From CAZTQN01 sp964615765 (GTDB taxonomy: Bacteria; Planctomycetota; Phycisphaerae; Phycisphaerales; UBA1924), in assembly GCA_964615765.1 (NCBI GenBank), contig CAZTQN010000019.1, positions 10,566 to 74,565 on the forward strand: a DNA stretch of 64,000 bases, read 5' to 3'. The translations under genes were made by a program, and so were the position numbers. Each line of letters opens with the position of its first letter. Position 1 is the first letter of the stretch. A model generated the notes under the pieces. The model was not told where the DNA came from. It saw only the letters and a list, made by a program, of their open reading frames with translations, and made no database searches. Below are positions 1-8,825 of the stretch, in pieces.

Positions 1-828
1 GGTGTTGCCCGACGAGGTCGCGGCGGGCACGCTGGAAACAAACGTCGAGCCGGCGGGGAGCGTGAACACGACCGACGCGTCGGCCGTCGCGTCCGGGCCC
101 CAGTTGGTCGCCGAGAACGTGTACGTCGCTGAGGCGCCCGGGGCCTGCAGGCAAGAGGACGGGCCGGCGATGGTCACGGACAGGTCGGCCCCGCCGGGCG
201 TGCACGGCGTGGCGTTGGCGGGCGAGGCGGAGCTGCGCGGGGCGGCGGCGCCGGCGGCGAAGTCCGTCGAGTTGGCGTCGGTGTCGGTGCACCCGCCCGC
301 GCCGCGGAAGACGGCGTTGGCGACGCTCGGAGCCGGCGCGGGCCCGGCGCCCTCGAAGCAGTTGGTCCCCGTGCCGTAGCCCACGAAGTCAATCAGCCCC
401 GTCGGGCACGAGCCCGTCAGCGCGGTGGTGCCCTGGACCAGCGCGACCTTGCCGGCGGTGGCGGAAATGGCGAGGGTCGTGGTCTGCACGTCCGGCGCGA
501 CGGGCAGTTCGGGCGCGCCGGTCGGGGCGAGGGTCGAGGTCAGCGAGATCAGGAAGTACTTCCCGGGCTGGATGGTGCCGCTCAGGGGGCGGGCGCTCCA
601 CGACGTGCCGGTGGTGGCGGCGTACTGGATGGAGAAGCCCGTGAGATCGATGGGCGAAGCGCCGAAGTTGTACAGCTCGACATAGTCGCGCCCGAACGCG
701 GTGCCGGTGCTGGACCCGCCGCCGAAGACCTGGCTGATCCGGACCGGAACGGTCTGGGCACATACAGAGGAAGCGGCCAGGGCGAGCCCGGCGAGGGCGA
801 CACAGTGACGAGCGGTTCGACGCGTCAT
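1..828 (-). CDS. Secreted lamin-tail-domain / DUF11 protein (C-terminus beyond the left edge)
   Basis: The start at 828 gives a basic N-terminus (MTRR), a hydrophobic stretch and a signal-peptidase-like site after VCA at residue 24. Residues about 28-155 fit a lamin tail domain: an RISQVFGGG opening, then RDYVELYNFG, PIDLTGFSIQYA and PGKYFLIS. From about residue 200 the sequence (ADLSVTIAGPSS, then TYTFSATNWGPDATADASVVF) fits a DUF11-type beta-sandwich repeat as found in surface adhesins. The frame is open to base 1, so the C-terminus is missing; a dockerin-like tail as in the next gene is possible but not seen. It is probably exported to the periplasm or cell surface; a substrate or partner cannot be read from the sequence. 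The opening MTRR resembles the start of its neighbour. Confidence 0.8.
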   Translation of the reverse strand, partial: MTRRTARHCVALAGLALAASSVCAQTVPVRISQVFGGGSSTGTAFGRDYVELYNFGASPIDLTGFSIQYAATTGTSWSARPLSGTIQPGKYFLISLTSTLAPTGAPELPVAPDVQTTTLAISATAGKVALVQGTTALTGSCPTGLIDFVGYGTGTNCFEGAGPAPAPSVANAVFRGAGGCTDTDANSTDFAAGAAAPRSSASPANATPCTPGGADLSVTIAGPSSCLQAPGASATYTFSATNWGPDATADASVVFTLPAGSTFVSSVPAATSSGNT

Positions 829-1027
829 AAAGGTCCTTCTGAGTTGGCAGGCACAGATACCCCGCGAGCGAGCGTTCGCGAGCGCACCAAGACCGAGATC
901 GGTGTGAAACCTACCTCAAGAAACCTCACCGGCCACTGGGTGTAGCCCGGTTTTGCCGGTTCACTTTGTTGGGCTGGTCGGGGGTTGCCCAGCTTCCCGC
1001 GCTTGTCTGGCGAGGCCGCGGATATTG

Positions 1028-1897
1028 CTAGGGGCAACCCGCAAACCAGAGGGCGAGATAGTCGAAAAGGTCCTGCACGGTGATGCCGCCGGCGGTGTTG
1101 ACGTCGGCGCGCGGGTCGTTCACGAACCAGGCGGCCAGGAAGTCGAACAGGTCCTGCACGGTGACCTGCCCGCCGGCGTTGAAATCGGCGATGCAGGAGG
1201 TCGCGGCTTGCAGGGTGCCGGTGATGTTGACGCTGAAGGTCACGCCGCCCCAGGACTGGGAGGTCGACGTAAGCGGGGCGAAAGTGCTGACGGTGAGCGT
1301 GCACGGGCCGGAGCCCGAGAGCGGGACAGCGCCGCTGACGCGGACGGGTTGGAGCCCGGCGGCGGCGAAATCGAACGGGCCGCTGCAGACGCCGCCCTGG
1401 GATTGCAGGATGGCGCACGCGACTCCGCCGGCCTGGTGGTTGGCCGTGCCGAGGACCTGCGCCAGCGCGATGGCGTCGGAGAACGTGACGACGCCGACCT
1501 CGACGACGCCCTGCTTGGCGGGGGCGGGGTCGCCGGCGGTGCGGAGGAGGCGGATGTTCTGAATGCTGACGGGCACGACGGACTGGGAGATGCTGAGCAT
1601 CGAGGCCCAGGTCGGCACGCCGCGGATGTCGAGCGTGATCACGCGGACCAGGCCGGCGGGCGTGATCTCAAGTTCGAGGGCGGCCTGCGCGGGCTCGGTG
1701 GTCTGAGTCGAGCGGCCGACCAGGGTGTAGCTCATCGAGCCGGCGTTGGTCGGCGTGTTGGGCAGGCTCGCGCGGACCTGCGCGAGGGCGCCGGCGTTGA
1801 GCGCACCGGCCGCGACCAGCGCAGCCGCCATCGCACGGACAGCCCGGAGGGCCGGGAGGTCCGTGCGGCGAACAGCGTTGAGGGCTCGACGCGTCAT
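1028..1897 (-). CDS. Secreted protein with C-terminal dockerin-like repeats
   Basis: The frame extends upstream, but the ATG at 1897 is preferred because it directly begins a signal peptide (MTRRALNAV, hydrophobic core, cleavage after ALA at residue 39). The body of about 190 residues is a beta-rich unknown domain. The last 55 residues hold two copies of a D-x-N/A-x-GG-x-(I/V)TVQDLFD(F/Y)LA-x-WF repeat, beginning ADFNAGGQVTVQDLFDFL and ending in WFAGCP. This is the dockerin-type tail common on exported planctomycete proteins, where the Cys-containing end is thought to help attachment; that role is family knowledge, not shown here. It precedes gene 1 on the same strand with about 200 bp between, so they may be separate units. 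The specific function is unknown. Confidence 0.8.
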   Translation of the reverse strand: MTRRALNAVRRTDLPALRAVRAMAAALVAAGALNAGALAQVRASLPNTPTNAGSMSYTLVGRSTQTTEPAQAALELEITPAGLVRVITLDIRGVPTWASMLSISQSVVPVSIQNIRLLRTAGDPAPAKQGVVEVGVVTFSDAIALAQVLGTANHQAGGVACAILQSQGGVCSGPFDFAAAGLQPVRVSGAVPLSGSGPCTLTVSTFAPLTSTSQSWGGVTFSVNITGTLQAATSCIADFNAGGQVTVQDLFDFLAAWFVNDPRADVNTAGGITVQDLFDYLALWFAGCP

Positions 1898-1966
1898 GCG
1901 GGACGCAGTGTAATCGACGCGCCCGTACAAACCCAGAGAAAACCGGGCAAATCCGGGGTTCGGGTG

Positions 1967-3439
1967 TTAGTCGGCGGCGGGGGCGGGCTCCGGACGCGGC
2001 GCCGGGGGGCGGGCGGCCCCGTCGGGCCCGTCGCGGGACGCGTCGGGCTTGGCGGTGCCGGCCGGCGGGATCGCGCCCATCTGCCGATACCGCTCGCGGT
2101 ACTTCTCCGCGAGGACCTTGTGCTTGTCGGTCATGTCGGCGGCCCGCCCGTCGATGAACGCGGCGGAGACGTTGGTGGTGATCTCGAGGATGTCGCCGTC
2201 GGCGATGAAGAGGGTGGCGCTCTTGCCGGGCTCGATGGACCCGAAGCGGTCGGCGACGCCCAGGATCTTCGCCGGGCGGATGGTGATGGCTTCGAGCGCG
2301 GTGCGCCGGTCGAGACCGTGGGCGACGGCGAGGCCCGCCGCGTAGGGCAGGTTGCGCTCGTTGGCCGCCTCTTCGCCGCTGGCGAGGCACCAGGCGATCC
2401 CCGCTTCTTCGAGGGCCGCGGGCAGGGCGAAGGCCTCGTCGTACGGCGAGTCGTCGCGGCGCGGGAAGCTGTACGTGCCCAGCACGATCACCGGGACGTT
2501 GTGACGCTTGAGCAGATCGGCGCACAGCAGCGCGTCGCGCCCGCCCACGATCACGATGCGGAGCCCATGCTTGTCCGCCATCGCGACGGCCTGGTGAATC
2601 GCGTCGAAGTCGTTGGCTTCGACGAAGATCGGGTTGGCCGGGGGCGAACCTTCCTTGCCGGGGAACAGCCGCCGCATCGACTCGAAGCGGACGTCGGCGG
2701 GCTGATTGGCCGGGCCGGCGGCGTAGGCCCGGGCCTGCGCGAGCGTGTCGTCGATGGCGCGGAGGGCGCGGTCGACATCGGCCTGCTGCTCCTCGCGGGA
2801 CTTGTCCATCCACCACGCGTCGACCGGGCGCGGGAAGGGCCAGTTGATGACCACGCCCGCGTCGTCGCGGATGGTCATTTCCTCCCACGTCCAGCCGTCG
2901 AGCCGAACCACGCCGGGGCGGCCCGGGAACAGCCCGCCGGGGCCGGAGAAGTAGGCGAGCATGCTGGCGAAGTTGGTGCGCGGGAAGACGCCGGCGATGA
3001 GCACGCCGTTGGAGCGCGTGACGGGGATGAGCGTCGAGTCCGGGTTGACGGCGATGACGGCGCGGGCCTCGGGCGTGCCCCCGCCGACTTCGGCCATGTC
3101 GAGCGTGGCCCGCACGGCGGCGATCTCGATGAGCCCGATCTGCGAGTACGCGGCGATCAGCCCGGGGTACACGTGCTTGCCGGTGCCGTCGATGATCTTG
3201 ACCGGCCCGTCGAAGCGCGGGAGGGGGAGCGGGCCGACGGCCTTGATCTCGCCGCCCGCGAAGTAGACGTAGCCCGCAGGGATCGGATCGCCGGAGACCG
3301 TGTGCACGACGGCGTTCTCGATCACGACCGGCTCGGCCTGCGTCGGAGGGACCTTGCGGCCGAGGTCTTGAGCGCCGGCGGAGCCGGCGGCGAGCAGGCC
3401 CGCGAGGACGGTGGCGACGGTGTTGGTGATCGCGTTCAT
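1967..3439 (-). CDS. Exported amidohydrolase-family protein lacking the N-terminal HxH motif
   Basis: This is a 490-residue imidazolonepropionase-like amidohydrolase with a predicted signal peptide (AGLLAAGSAGAQ). Family features are GKHVYPGLI near the N-terminal beta-sandwich/barrel junction and the C-terminal ITIRPAKILGVADRFGSIEPGKSATLFIADG. Where active members read PGLIDxHxH this protein reads PGLIAAYSQIG, so the first two metal-ligand histidines are absent. The C-terminus is Pro/Ala-rich. Its start overlaps the stop of the upstream 1308-residue gene by 4 bp (ATGA), so the two are translationally coupled and probably act together. It may be a catalytically dead partner of the active domain in that protein. 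The substrate is unknown. Confidence 0.8.
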   Translation of the reverse strand: MNAITNTVATVLAGLLAAGSAGAQDLGRKVPPTQAEPVVIENAVVHTVSGDPIPAGYVYFAGGEIKAVGPLPLPRFDGPVKIIDGTGKHVYPGLIAAYSQIGLIEIAAVRATLDMAEVGGGTPEARAVIAVNPDSTLIPVTRSNGVLIAGVFPRTNFASMLAYFSGPGGLFPGRPGVVRLDGWTWEEMTIRDDAGVVINWPFPRPVDAWWMDKSREEQQADVDRALRAIDDTLAQARAYAAGPANQPADVRFESMRRLFPGKEGSPPANPIFVEANDFDAIHQAVAMADKHGLRIVIVGGRDALLCADLLKRHNVPVIVLGTYSFPRRDDSPYDEAFALPAALEEAGIAWCLASGEEAANERNLPYAAGLAVAHGLDRRTALEAITIRPAKILGVADRFGSIEPGKSATLFIADGDILEITTNVSAAFIDGRAADMTDKHKVLAEKYRERYRQMGAIPPAGTAKPDASRDGPDGAARPPAPRPEPAPAAD

Positions 3440-6400
3440 CGGGCGGCCTCCGCCTGGGACAGGTCATCGCACCCGCAGTCGCCCGTGCGAGCGAACCGCA
3501 CGTCGACGCCGCGCTTGAGGAAACTCAGGAACAGTTCGCGCCGGGCCGCCTGGGCCTGGCGCAGCGAATCCAGCAGGAGCAGGCGCCGGCCGGCCCGCCC
3601 GGAGGCGAGGTCCGCCGCGTCGGCCCAGAGTTCCGGCGGGGTCGAGCCGGGCTGGGCCGAGTCGGGTGGTGTCGACTGACCCGGGGCCGGAGCCGCGGCG
3701 GGCGCGTCGTCGCTGACGGTCCGCGTCGGGTTGCCCGCACCCTTCTCGCGCCGTTCGGCCCGGAGGATCTTTTGCAAGATCCGCTGGCGTTCGTCGCGGG
3801 CGGTCTTGCGCAGTTCGCGGTCGCGCTCGAGCGAGAACAGTTCCCGCCCGTCAACCCACGTGCGTTCGGCCCGCGTCGTCGGGCTCATCGGCATGCCGGA
3901 CCACAGCACCAGGTCCGCGTCCTTGCCGACTTCCAACGAGCCGACGCGGTCGTCGACCTTCAACTGCTTAGCGGGGTTGAGCGTGACGAACTTGAATGCG
4001 TCGGCGGGCGTCATGCCCGGCCCGCCGTACTTGAGCGCCTTGCCCGCCTCGACGTTCATGCGCCGGGCCAGTTCGTCGGAGTCGGAGTTGAACGAGACGA
4101 CCACGCCGACCTCGTGCATGATCGCGCCGGCGTAGGGGATGGCGTCCTGCACTTCCATCTTGAACGCCCACCAGTCGCTGAAGGCGGAGGCGCCGATCGC
4201 CGAATCGCGCACGGCGTCGGCGACCTTGTACCCCTCGAGGATGTGCTGGTACGTCCCAAGGCGGAAGCCGAACTCGCGCGACAGCCGCGCGAGCATGAGG
4301 ATCTCGTCCTGCCGATAGCTGTGGCAGTGCACCAGCCGCTCGCCCGCGAGGATCTCGGCCAGCGCGTCGAGCTCGAGATCGCGACGAACCTTGCCCTCCT
4401 TGCGGAGCGCGGCGTACTGGCGGGCGGCGAGGAAGCGGTCGCGCAGGATGCCCTCGACGCCCATGCGCGTCTGCGGGTAGCGTGAGGTGTTGCGGTCGCC
4501 CCAGTTGCTCTGCTTGACGTTCTCGCCCAGCGCGAACTTGATCCCCGGGATGGCGCCTTCGAAGTGCATGTCGCTGGGCGCGACGCAGCCCCAGCGGACT
4601 TTGTTGACCTGGTTCTGCCCGCCGATCGGATTCGCCGAGCCGTGCAGGCTGTTCACCGCCGTCACACCCCCGGCGAGCTGGCGGTACCAGGAGATGGAGT
4701 CGGGGTCGGTGACATCGCCGATGCGAACCTCGGCGGTGACGGCCTGCGCGGACTCATTGACGCCGCGGGAAATGCCGGTGTGGCTGTGGCAGTCGATGAT
4801 GCCGGGCGTGAGGTGCTTGCCGTCGGCGTCGATGGTGATCCACTCGCCCTGCAGGCTCGGGACGGCGTCGCCGACGTGCGTGATCTTGCCGTTCTGGATC
4901 GCGACAAAGCCCTTGTCGATCACGCCGGCCGGGCCGGAGGTCCACACCGTCGCGTTCGAGATGAGCACCGACGGCTGCTCGGGCAGTTCGGCCAGGGCGT
5001 ACGGCCCGACGGGCAGGCCCAGGCGGTCGGGGATCTCGCCCAGGTCGTCGGCCTCGGGCGTGTCGCGCCGGCGCACCAGGCGGGCCGGCTGGTCGTTGAT
5101 GGTCGCCTCCAGCACGTCGGCGTCGGGCGTCGGTGTGAGCACGACCTGGGCGGCGGGCGCGTCCGCGGCGCTCAGGCCGTCGGCGGTGAAGCGGATCTTG
5201 GTCACCACGCGCTGCGACCCGCCGGCGGGGTCGTCCGCGAGGTCATACGTGACCGCGGTCACGGTGCGGTCCTGCTGCGAGCGCTTCACGCTGACGGTGC
5301 GCTCGCGCGTGAGCGTGATGACCGGGGCCGCCGGGTCGCGCTTGGCCCCGTCGGGCTTGCCGCCAGCTTCGGGCTTCTGCTCGCCCTTGGCGATCAGCCA
5401 GTCGCCGGCGAGGGCGCGGGGCGTCGGGCGGAAGCGGTCGCCCGCGGCTTTGGCGCCCTCGGGCTTGAAGCGGGCCGTCCACCGGCGCACGGCCCCGGTG
5501 TCGTCGGCCTGCTGGGCGTGCATGACCAGCGCCGCCCCGTCGCGTTCGATGACGCCCGAGACGACGCTCGCGCGGGCCTGGTCGGCCCCGGCCGGGCCGG
5601 TCAGGCGGTCGAAGACGAACGAGAAGCGCCCGTCGGGCGCGAGCGACCAGTCGCGGGCCCGGGCGGTGGTCCGGGCCGTCTTGTCGCCCTCGCGGGACTG
5701 TTCGATCACAGTGACGACATCGTCGGCGTCAATCTCGATGGTGACGGCGGGCGCGCCCTCGGGGACGTCGACGGCCCAGGTGCCGGCGACGTCGAGGCGC
5801 GACTCGTTCTTGACGGGGTACTTGCGCCCGTCGATCCAGACTTCGATGATCGTGCCGGGCTTGATGTACCCCGGCTCGCCGCGGCGCGGCGCGTCGGGGC
5901 GGTCGGTGAACAGCGGGCCGTCGGCGATGACGAGGTTGGCGGCCTTGCCGGGCTCGATGGTGCCGAGGGTCTTGTCGACGCCGAGGATCTGCGCCGGGTT
6001 GGTGGTGAGCATCGCCAGGGCCCGCGCGGGCGGGAGCCCGTGGCGGAGCGCCGACGCCAGCCGCTCGCGGAACGCGCCGCGCCCGCCCAGCTTGTCGGGG
6101 ATCTTGCTCGAGGTCAGCGCGACGGTGAGCCCGGCGGCGTCCAGCCGGCGCGGGTTGGTCGGGGCCTGCTCCCACGCGATGAGCTCGCCCAGCCCGACGC
6201 TCTCGGCCTCGCCGATCGTGCCGACACGCGGGCGCTTGGGATAGTTCAGCGGGATGATCACCGGGGCCTTGAAAGCCGCCAGCGCCTCAAGGCGGCGGTA
6301 CTCGCGCCCGGAGCCGAGGATGATCGACGGACGCTTGAACTCGCGCCCGATGGTCAGGGCGCGGAAGGCTTCCAGTTCGTCGGCGACGTCCCACAGGATC

Positions 6401-7362
6401 GGCGTCGCGGGGCCGCTCGCCGGGGGGAGCAGCGGCGTGAGCGCGTCGACCGGCTGATCGCCCGGCCCGGCGGGGTTCTCGGCGAGCCAGTCGGCGTCGG
6501 AGAAAGTCTGGCGGATGAGGGCGATGGCGCCCATCTGCGAGTCGGGGTAGCGCGTCCAGCGGGCGTCGTCGCCGGCCCCGCCGCGGGCGGAACTGAACTC
6601 GTCGCCATCTTCAAAGCCCGCGGCCTGGAAGGCGGAGCGGGCGTAGATCGTCGGCGCCCGATCGGACGGGTCCGGGCTCTTGGGGCTCAGCGCGACGACG
6701 GCCCCTTGCCCGCGGATCAGCCCGCCCTTTGGGGCAAGCCCCGCCGCCGTGAACCCGAGCGATCGCAGCGACTGCCCGAGTTTGTCATCGATGCCGGCGC
6801 TGCCGCGGTCGAGGACGTCGCGCTGCGGCGTGATGCGGGGGTTCCAGTGCGCGCCCGGAGACGAGGTATCCGCCCGCGGGACGGCGACCTCGATGAACGG
6901 CTCGATGAAGCCCGCGTACACGTGCAAGCCGCGACCGTCGATCACCTGACCGGGCGGGGGCATGTCGGCCTTCGGGGCCTCGCCGACGGGCTGGCCATCC
7001 GGACCGGGTGCGGCGCCGTCGCCCGCCTGGGGCAGCACGGCCTGGACGCGCCCGTCACGAAGCACCAGCGTCGCCGCGGCGATCGTCGTGCCCGGCTTGA
7101 CGTGCACCGTGACGTTGGTCAGCGCGACCCAGCCCTGCAGGGGCTCGGTGCGGCGCGGGCCGTTGGGCGGCGGGGCCAGCGGGGCGTCGGACGTCGGCAG
7201 CGGGGCCGGCTGGGCCAGCGCCGGGAAGCCGGCGACCAGCACACACAGCCCGCTCGCCAGCCCGCCGACCAGAAGGGCCCGTACCCATCGCGCGGACCGA
7301 GCCGCCAGGACAACGCGTCGGACGCCGGATCGGCCCGACCCGCAGAGCGCAGGAAGATTCAT
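3436..7362 (-). CDS. Exported tandem amidohydrolase (degenerate N-terminal domain, intact C-terminal domain)
   Basis: The ATG at 7362 is chosen over one 10 codons upstream because it directly starts a signal/anchor sequence (MNLPALCGSG, then ALLVGGLASGLCVLVAGFPALAQ). The 1308-residue protein has two amidohydrolase-like halves. The first (about 50-500) ends in TTNPAQILGVDKTLGTIEPGKAANLVIADG but has GFIEPFIEVAVP where metal-binding His residues are expected. A beta-rich linker follows. The second half (about 780-1200) keeps PGIIDCHSHTG (H859-x-H861), LVHCHSYRQDE, YQHILEGYK and FNSDSDELARR, and ends with FVTLNPAKQLKVDDRVGSLEVGKDADLVLW, so it should bind metal and hydrolyse an amide or cyclic-amide bond. 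The tail holds a CGC motif. It is first in a two-gene operon. The substrate is unknown. Confidence 0.82.
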   Translation of the reverse strand: MNLPALCGSGRSGVRRVVLAARSARWVRALLVGGLASGLCVLVAGFPALAQPAPLPTSDAPLAPPPNGPRRTEPLQGWVALTNVTVHVKPGTTIAAATLVLRDGRVQAVLPQAGDGAAPGPDGQPVGEAPKADMPPPGQVIDGRGLHVYAGFIEPFIEVAVPRADTSSPGAHWNPRITPQRDVLDRGSAGIDDKLGQSLRSLGFTAAGLAPKGGLIRGQGAVVALSPKSPDPSDRAPTIYARSAFQAAGFEDGDEFSSARGGAGDDARWTRYPDSQMGAIALIRQTFSDADWLAENPAGPGDQPVDALTPLLPPASGPATPILWDVADELEAFRALTIGREFKRPSIILGSGREYRRLEALAAFKAPVIIPLNYPKRPRVGTIGEAESVGLGELIAWEQAPTNPRRLDAAGLTVALTSSKIPDKLGGRGAFRERLASALRHGLPPARALAMLTTNPAQILGVDKTLGTIEPGKAANLVIADGPLFTDRPDAPRRGEPGYIKPGTIIEVWIDGRKYPVKNESRLDVAGTWAVDVPEGAPAVTIEIDADDVVTVIEQSREGDKTARTTARARDWSLAPDGRFSFVFDRLTGPAGADQARASVVSGVIERDGAALVMHAQQADDTGAVRRWTARFKPEGAKAAGDRFRPTPRALAGDWLIAKGEQKPEAGGKPDGAKRDPAAPVITLTRERTVSVKRSQQDRTVTAVTYDLADDPAGGSQRVVTKIRFTADGLSAADAPAAQVVLTPTPDADVLEATINDQPARLVRRRDTPEADDLGEIPDRLGLPVGPYALAELPEQPSVLISNATVWTSGPAGVIDKGFVAIQNGKITHVGDAVPSLQGEWITIDADGKHLTPGIIDCHSHTGISRGVNESAQAVTAEVRIGDVTDPDSISWYRQLAGGVTAVNSLHGSANPIGGQNQVNKVRWGCVAPSDMHFEGAIPGIKFALGENVKQSNWGDRNTSRYPQTRMGVEGILRDRFLAARQYAALRKEGKVRRDLELDALAEILAGERLVHCHSYRQDEILMLARLSREFGFRLGTYQHILEGYKVADAVRDSAIGASAFSDWWAFKMEVQDAIPYAGAIMHEVGVVVSFNSDSDELARRMNVEAGKALKYGGPGMTPADAFKFVTLNPAKQLKVDDRVGSLEVGKDADLVLWSGMPMSPTTRAERTWVDGRELFSLERDRELRKTARDERQRILQKILRAERREKGAGNPTRTVSDDAPAAAPAPGQSTPPDSAQPGSTPPELWADAADLASGRAGRRLLLLDSLRQAQAARRELFLSFLKRGVDVRFARTGDCGCDDLSQAEAAR

Positions 7363-7581
7363 CCGCCCAGCGTACCGCGCCGCGTGCGGCAAAGCGCGGC
7401 AGGCGGGCGCACCAGCACGATGGTGTCATGCCGGTGCCGGCGGAAGCGCCGCCCCGGGGTCGATTCTCGCCGCCAGCACGCTAGCGTTTTTACGGCCCGC
7501 CCAGTGGGGGGCGGCGGGCCGGGTGCGGGGTGCGGTGGAATGCGTCCGGGATGCGATATTCCGGGCCAGGAGAGGTGACTC

Positions 7582-8805
7582 ATGCCCGCGCTCGTGCTCC
7601 CCAAAGGCAACGCCGCGATCGGTCAATCCGGTGGTCCGACCGCCGTCATCAATCAGTCGCTCGTCGGAGCGGTCGAACAGCTCAAAGCGTTCAAATCCGT
7701 CAAGAAGATCTTCGGGATGCGTCACGGCGTGAGCGGGCTGACGAAGGACCAGCTCGTCGACATGCGCAAGCTGTCGACGGCGGCGCTGAACCAGATCGCC
7801 GCGACGCCCTCCGCCGCGCTCGGCTCCTCGCGCGACAAGCCCGACGCCGAGTATTGCAAGCGGATCGTCGAATCCTGCAAGAAGAACGACATCCGCTACT
7901 TCTTCTACATCGGCGGGAACGACTCGTCGGACACGTGCCGCATCGTCAACGAACTCGCGAACGGCTCGGGCTACGAGCTGCGCTGCTTCCACATCCCCAA
8001 GACCGTCGACAACGACCTGATGCAGAGCGACCACACGCCGGGGTTCCCGTCGGCGGCCCGGTTCGTCGCGACGGCGTTCCTCGCCGACGGGCTCGACAAC
8101 GCGTCGCTCCCCGGCGTGAAGATCAACGTCGTGATGGGGCGGCACGCGGGGTTCCTCACGGCGGCTAGCGCGCTGGCCCGCGGCGAGGGCAAGGGCAGCG
8201 AGAACAACGGCCCGCACCTGGTCTATCTCCCCGAAGTTCCCTTCGACACCCAGCGCTTCGTCGCCGACGTGCAGAAGGTGTACGACAAGCTCGGGCGCTG
8301 CCAGATCGCCGTCAGCGAGGGCATCCAGGACAAGGACGGCAAGCCGATCACCACGCTGCTGGTCGAAGGCCTTGAGAAGGACGCGCACGGCAACGTGCAG
8401 CTCTCAGGCGTCGGCGGGTTGGGCGACGGACTGAGCGACCTGGTGAAGAAGCACGTCAAGACCGCCAGCGGCAAGGCCCCGCGCGTGCGGGCCGACACGT
8501 TCGGCTACCTGCAGCGGTGCTGGCCCGACGCCTCGCCGGTGGACGCGAAGGAAGCCCGCGGGGCGGCGAAGTTCGCCGTCAAACTGGCCCAGCAGGGCGT
8601 GACGTCGGCGTCGGTCGCGATCGTGCGGAAGAGCAGCAAGCCGTACAAGTCCGAGTTCAAGCGGATCGAACTGACGGACGTCGCCGCCAAGACGCGGCAC
8701 ATGCCGCCGGAGTTCATCGACGGCACGAACAACGTCAGCAAGAAGTTCATCGAGTACATCAAGCCGCTGGTCGGGGCGATTCCGAAGGTCGGGCGGATTG
8801 GCTAA
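7582..8805 (+). CDS. 6-phosphofructokinase, predicted diphosphate-dependent
   Basis: It phosphorylates fructose 6-phosphate to the 1,6-bisphosphate in glycolysis; PPi-using forms run reversibly. An AGGAGAGGTGACTC ribosome-binding region precedes the ATG. Motifs seen: GQSGGPTAVINQ (residues 14-25), GGNDSSDT (111-118), PKTVDNDL (139-146) and MGRHAGFLTA (185 on). In PFK-A enzymes Asp at the second position after GG and Lys in PKT(I/V)DND mark PPi use, while ATP enzymes carry Gly in both places. Here D114 and K140 are present, so PPi dependence is inferred. Its 407 residues are normal for this subgroup. It is followed after 20 bp by a compositionally foreign kinase gene. Confidence 0.9.
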   Translation: MPALVLPKGNAAIGQSGGPTAVINQSLVGAVEQLKAFKSVKKIFGMRHGVSGLTKDQLVDMRKLSTAALNQIAATPSAALGSSRDKPDAEYCKRIVESCKKNDIRYFFYIGGNDSSDTCRIVNELANGSGYELRCFHIPKTVDNDLMQSDHTPGFPSAARFVATAFLADGLDNASLPGVKINVVMGRHAGFLTAASALARGEGKGSENNGPHLVYLPEVPFDTQRFVADVQKVYDKLGRCQIAVSEGIQDKDGKPITTLLVEGLEKDAHGNVQLSGVGGLGDGLSDLVKKHVKTASGKAPRVRADTFGYLQRCWPDASPVDAKEARGAAKFAVKLAQQGVTSASVAIVRKSSKPYKSEFKRIELTDVAAKTRHMPPEFIDGTNNVSKKFIEYIKPLVGAIPKVGRIG

Positions 8806-8825
8806 GCTTCACCGAGGGCAGCTGC

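Noticed and set aside
953..3679. Plus-strand ORF of 908 codons opposite the amidohydrolase genes
   Set aside because: High-GC antisense shadow. Composition is Gly/Arg/Asp-rich without any motif, and the minus-strand frames carry clear signal peptides and family signatures.
4564..7578. Plus-strand ORF of 1004 codons
   Set aside because: Antisense shadow of the tandem amidohydrolase; no domain, no ribosome-binding site.
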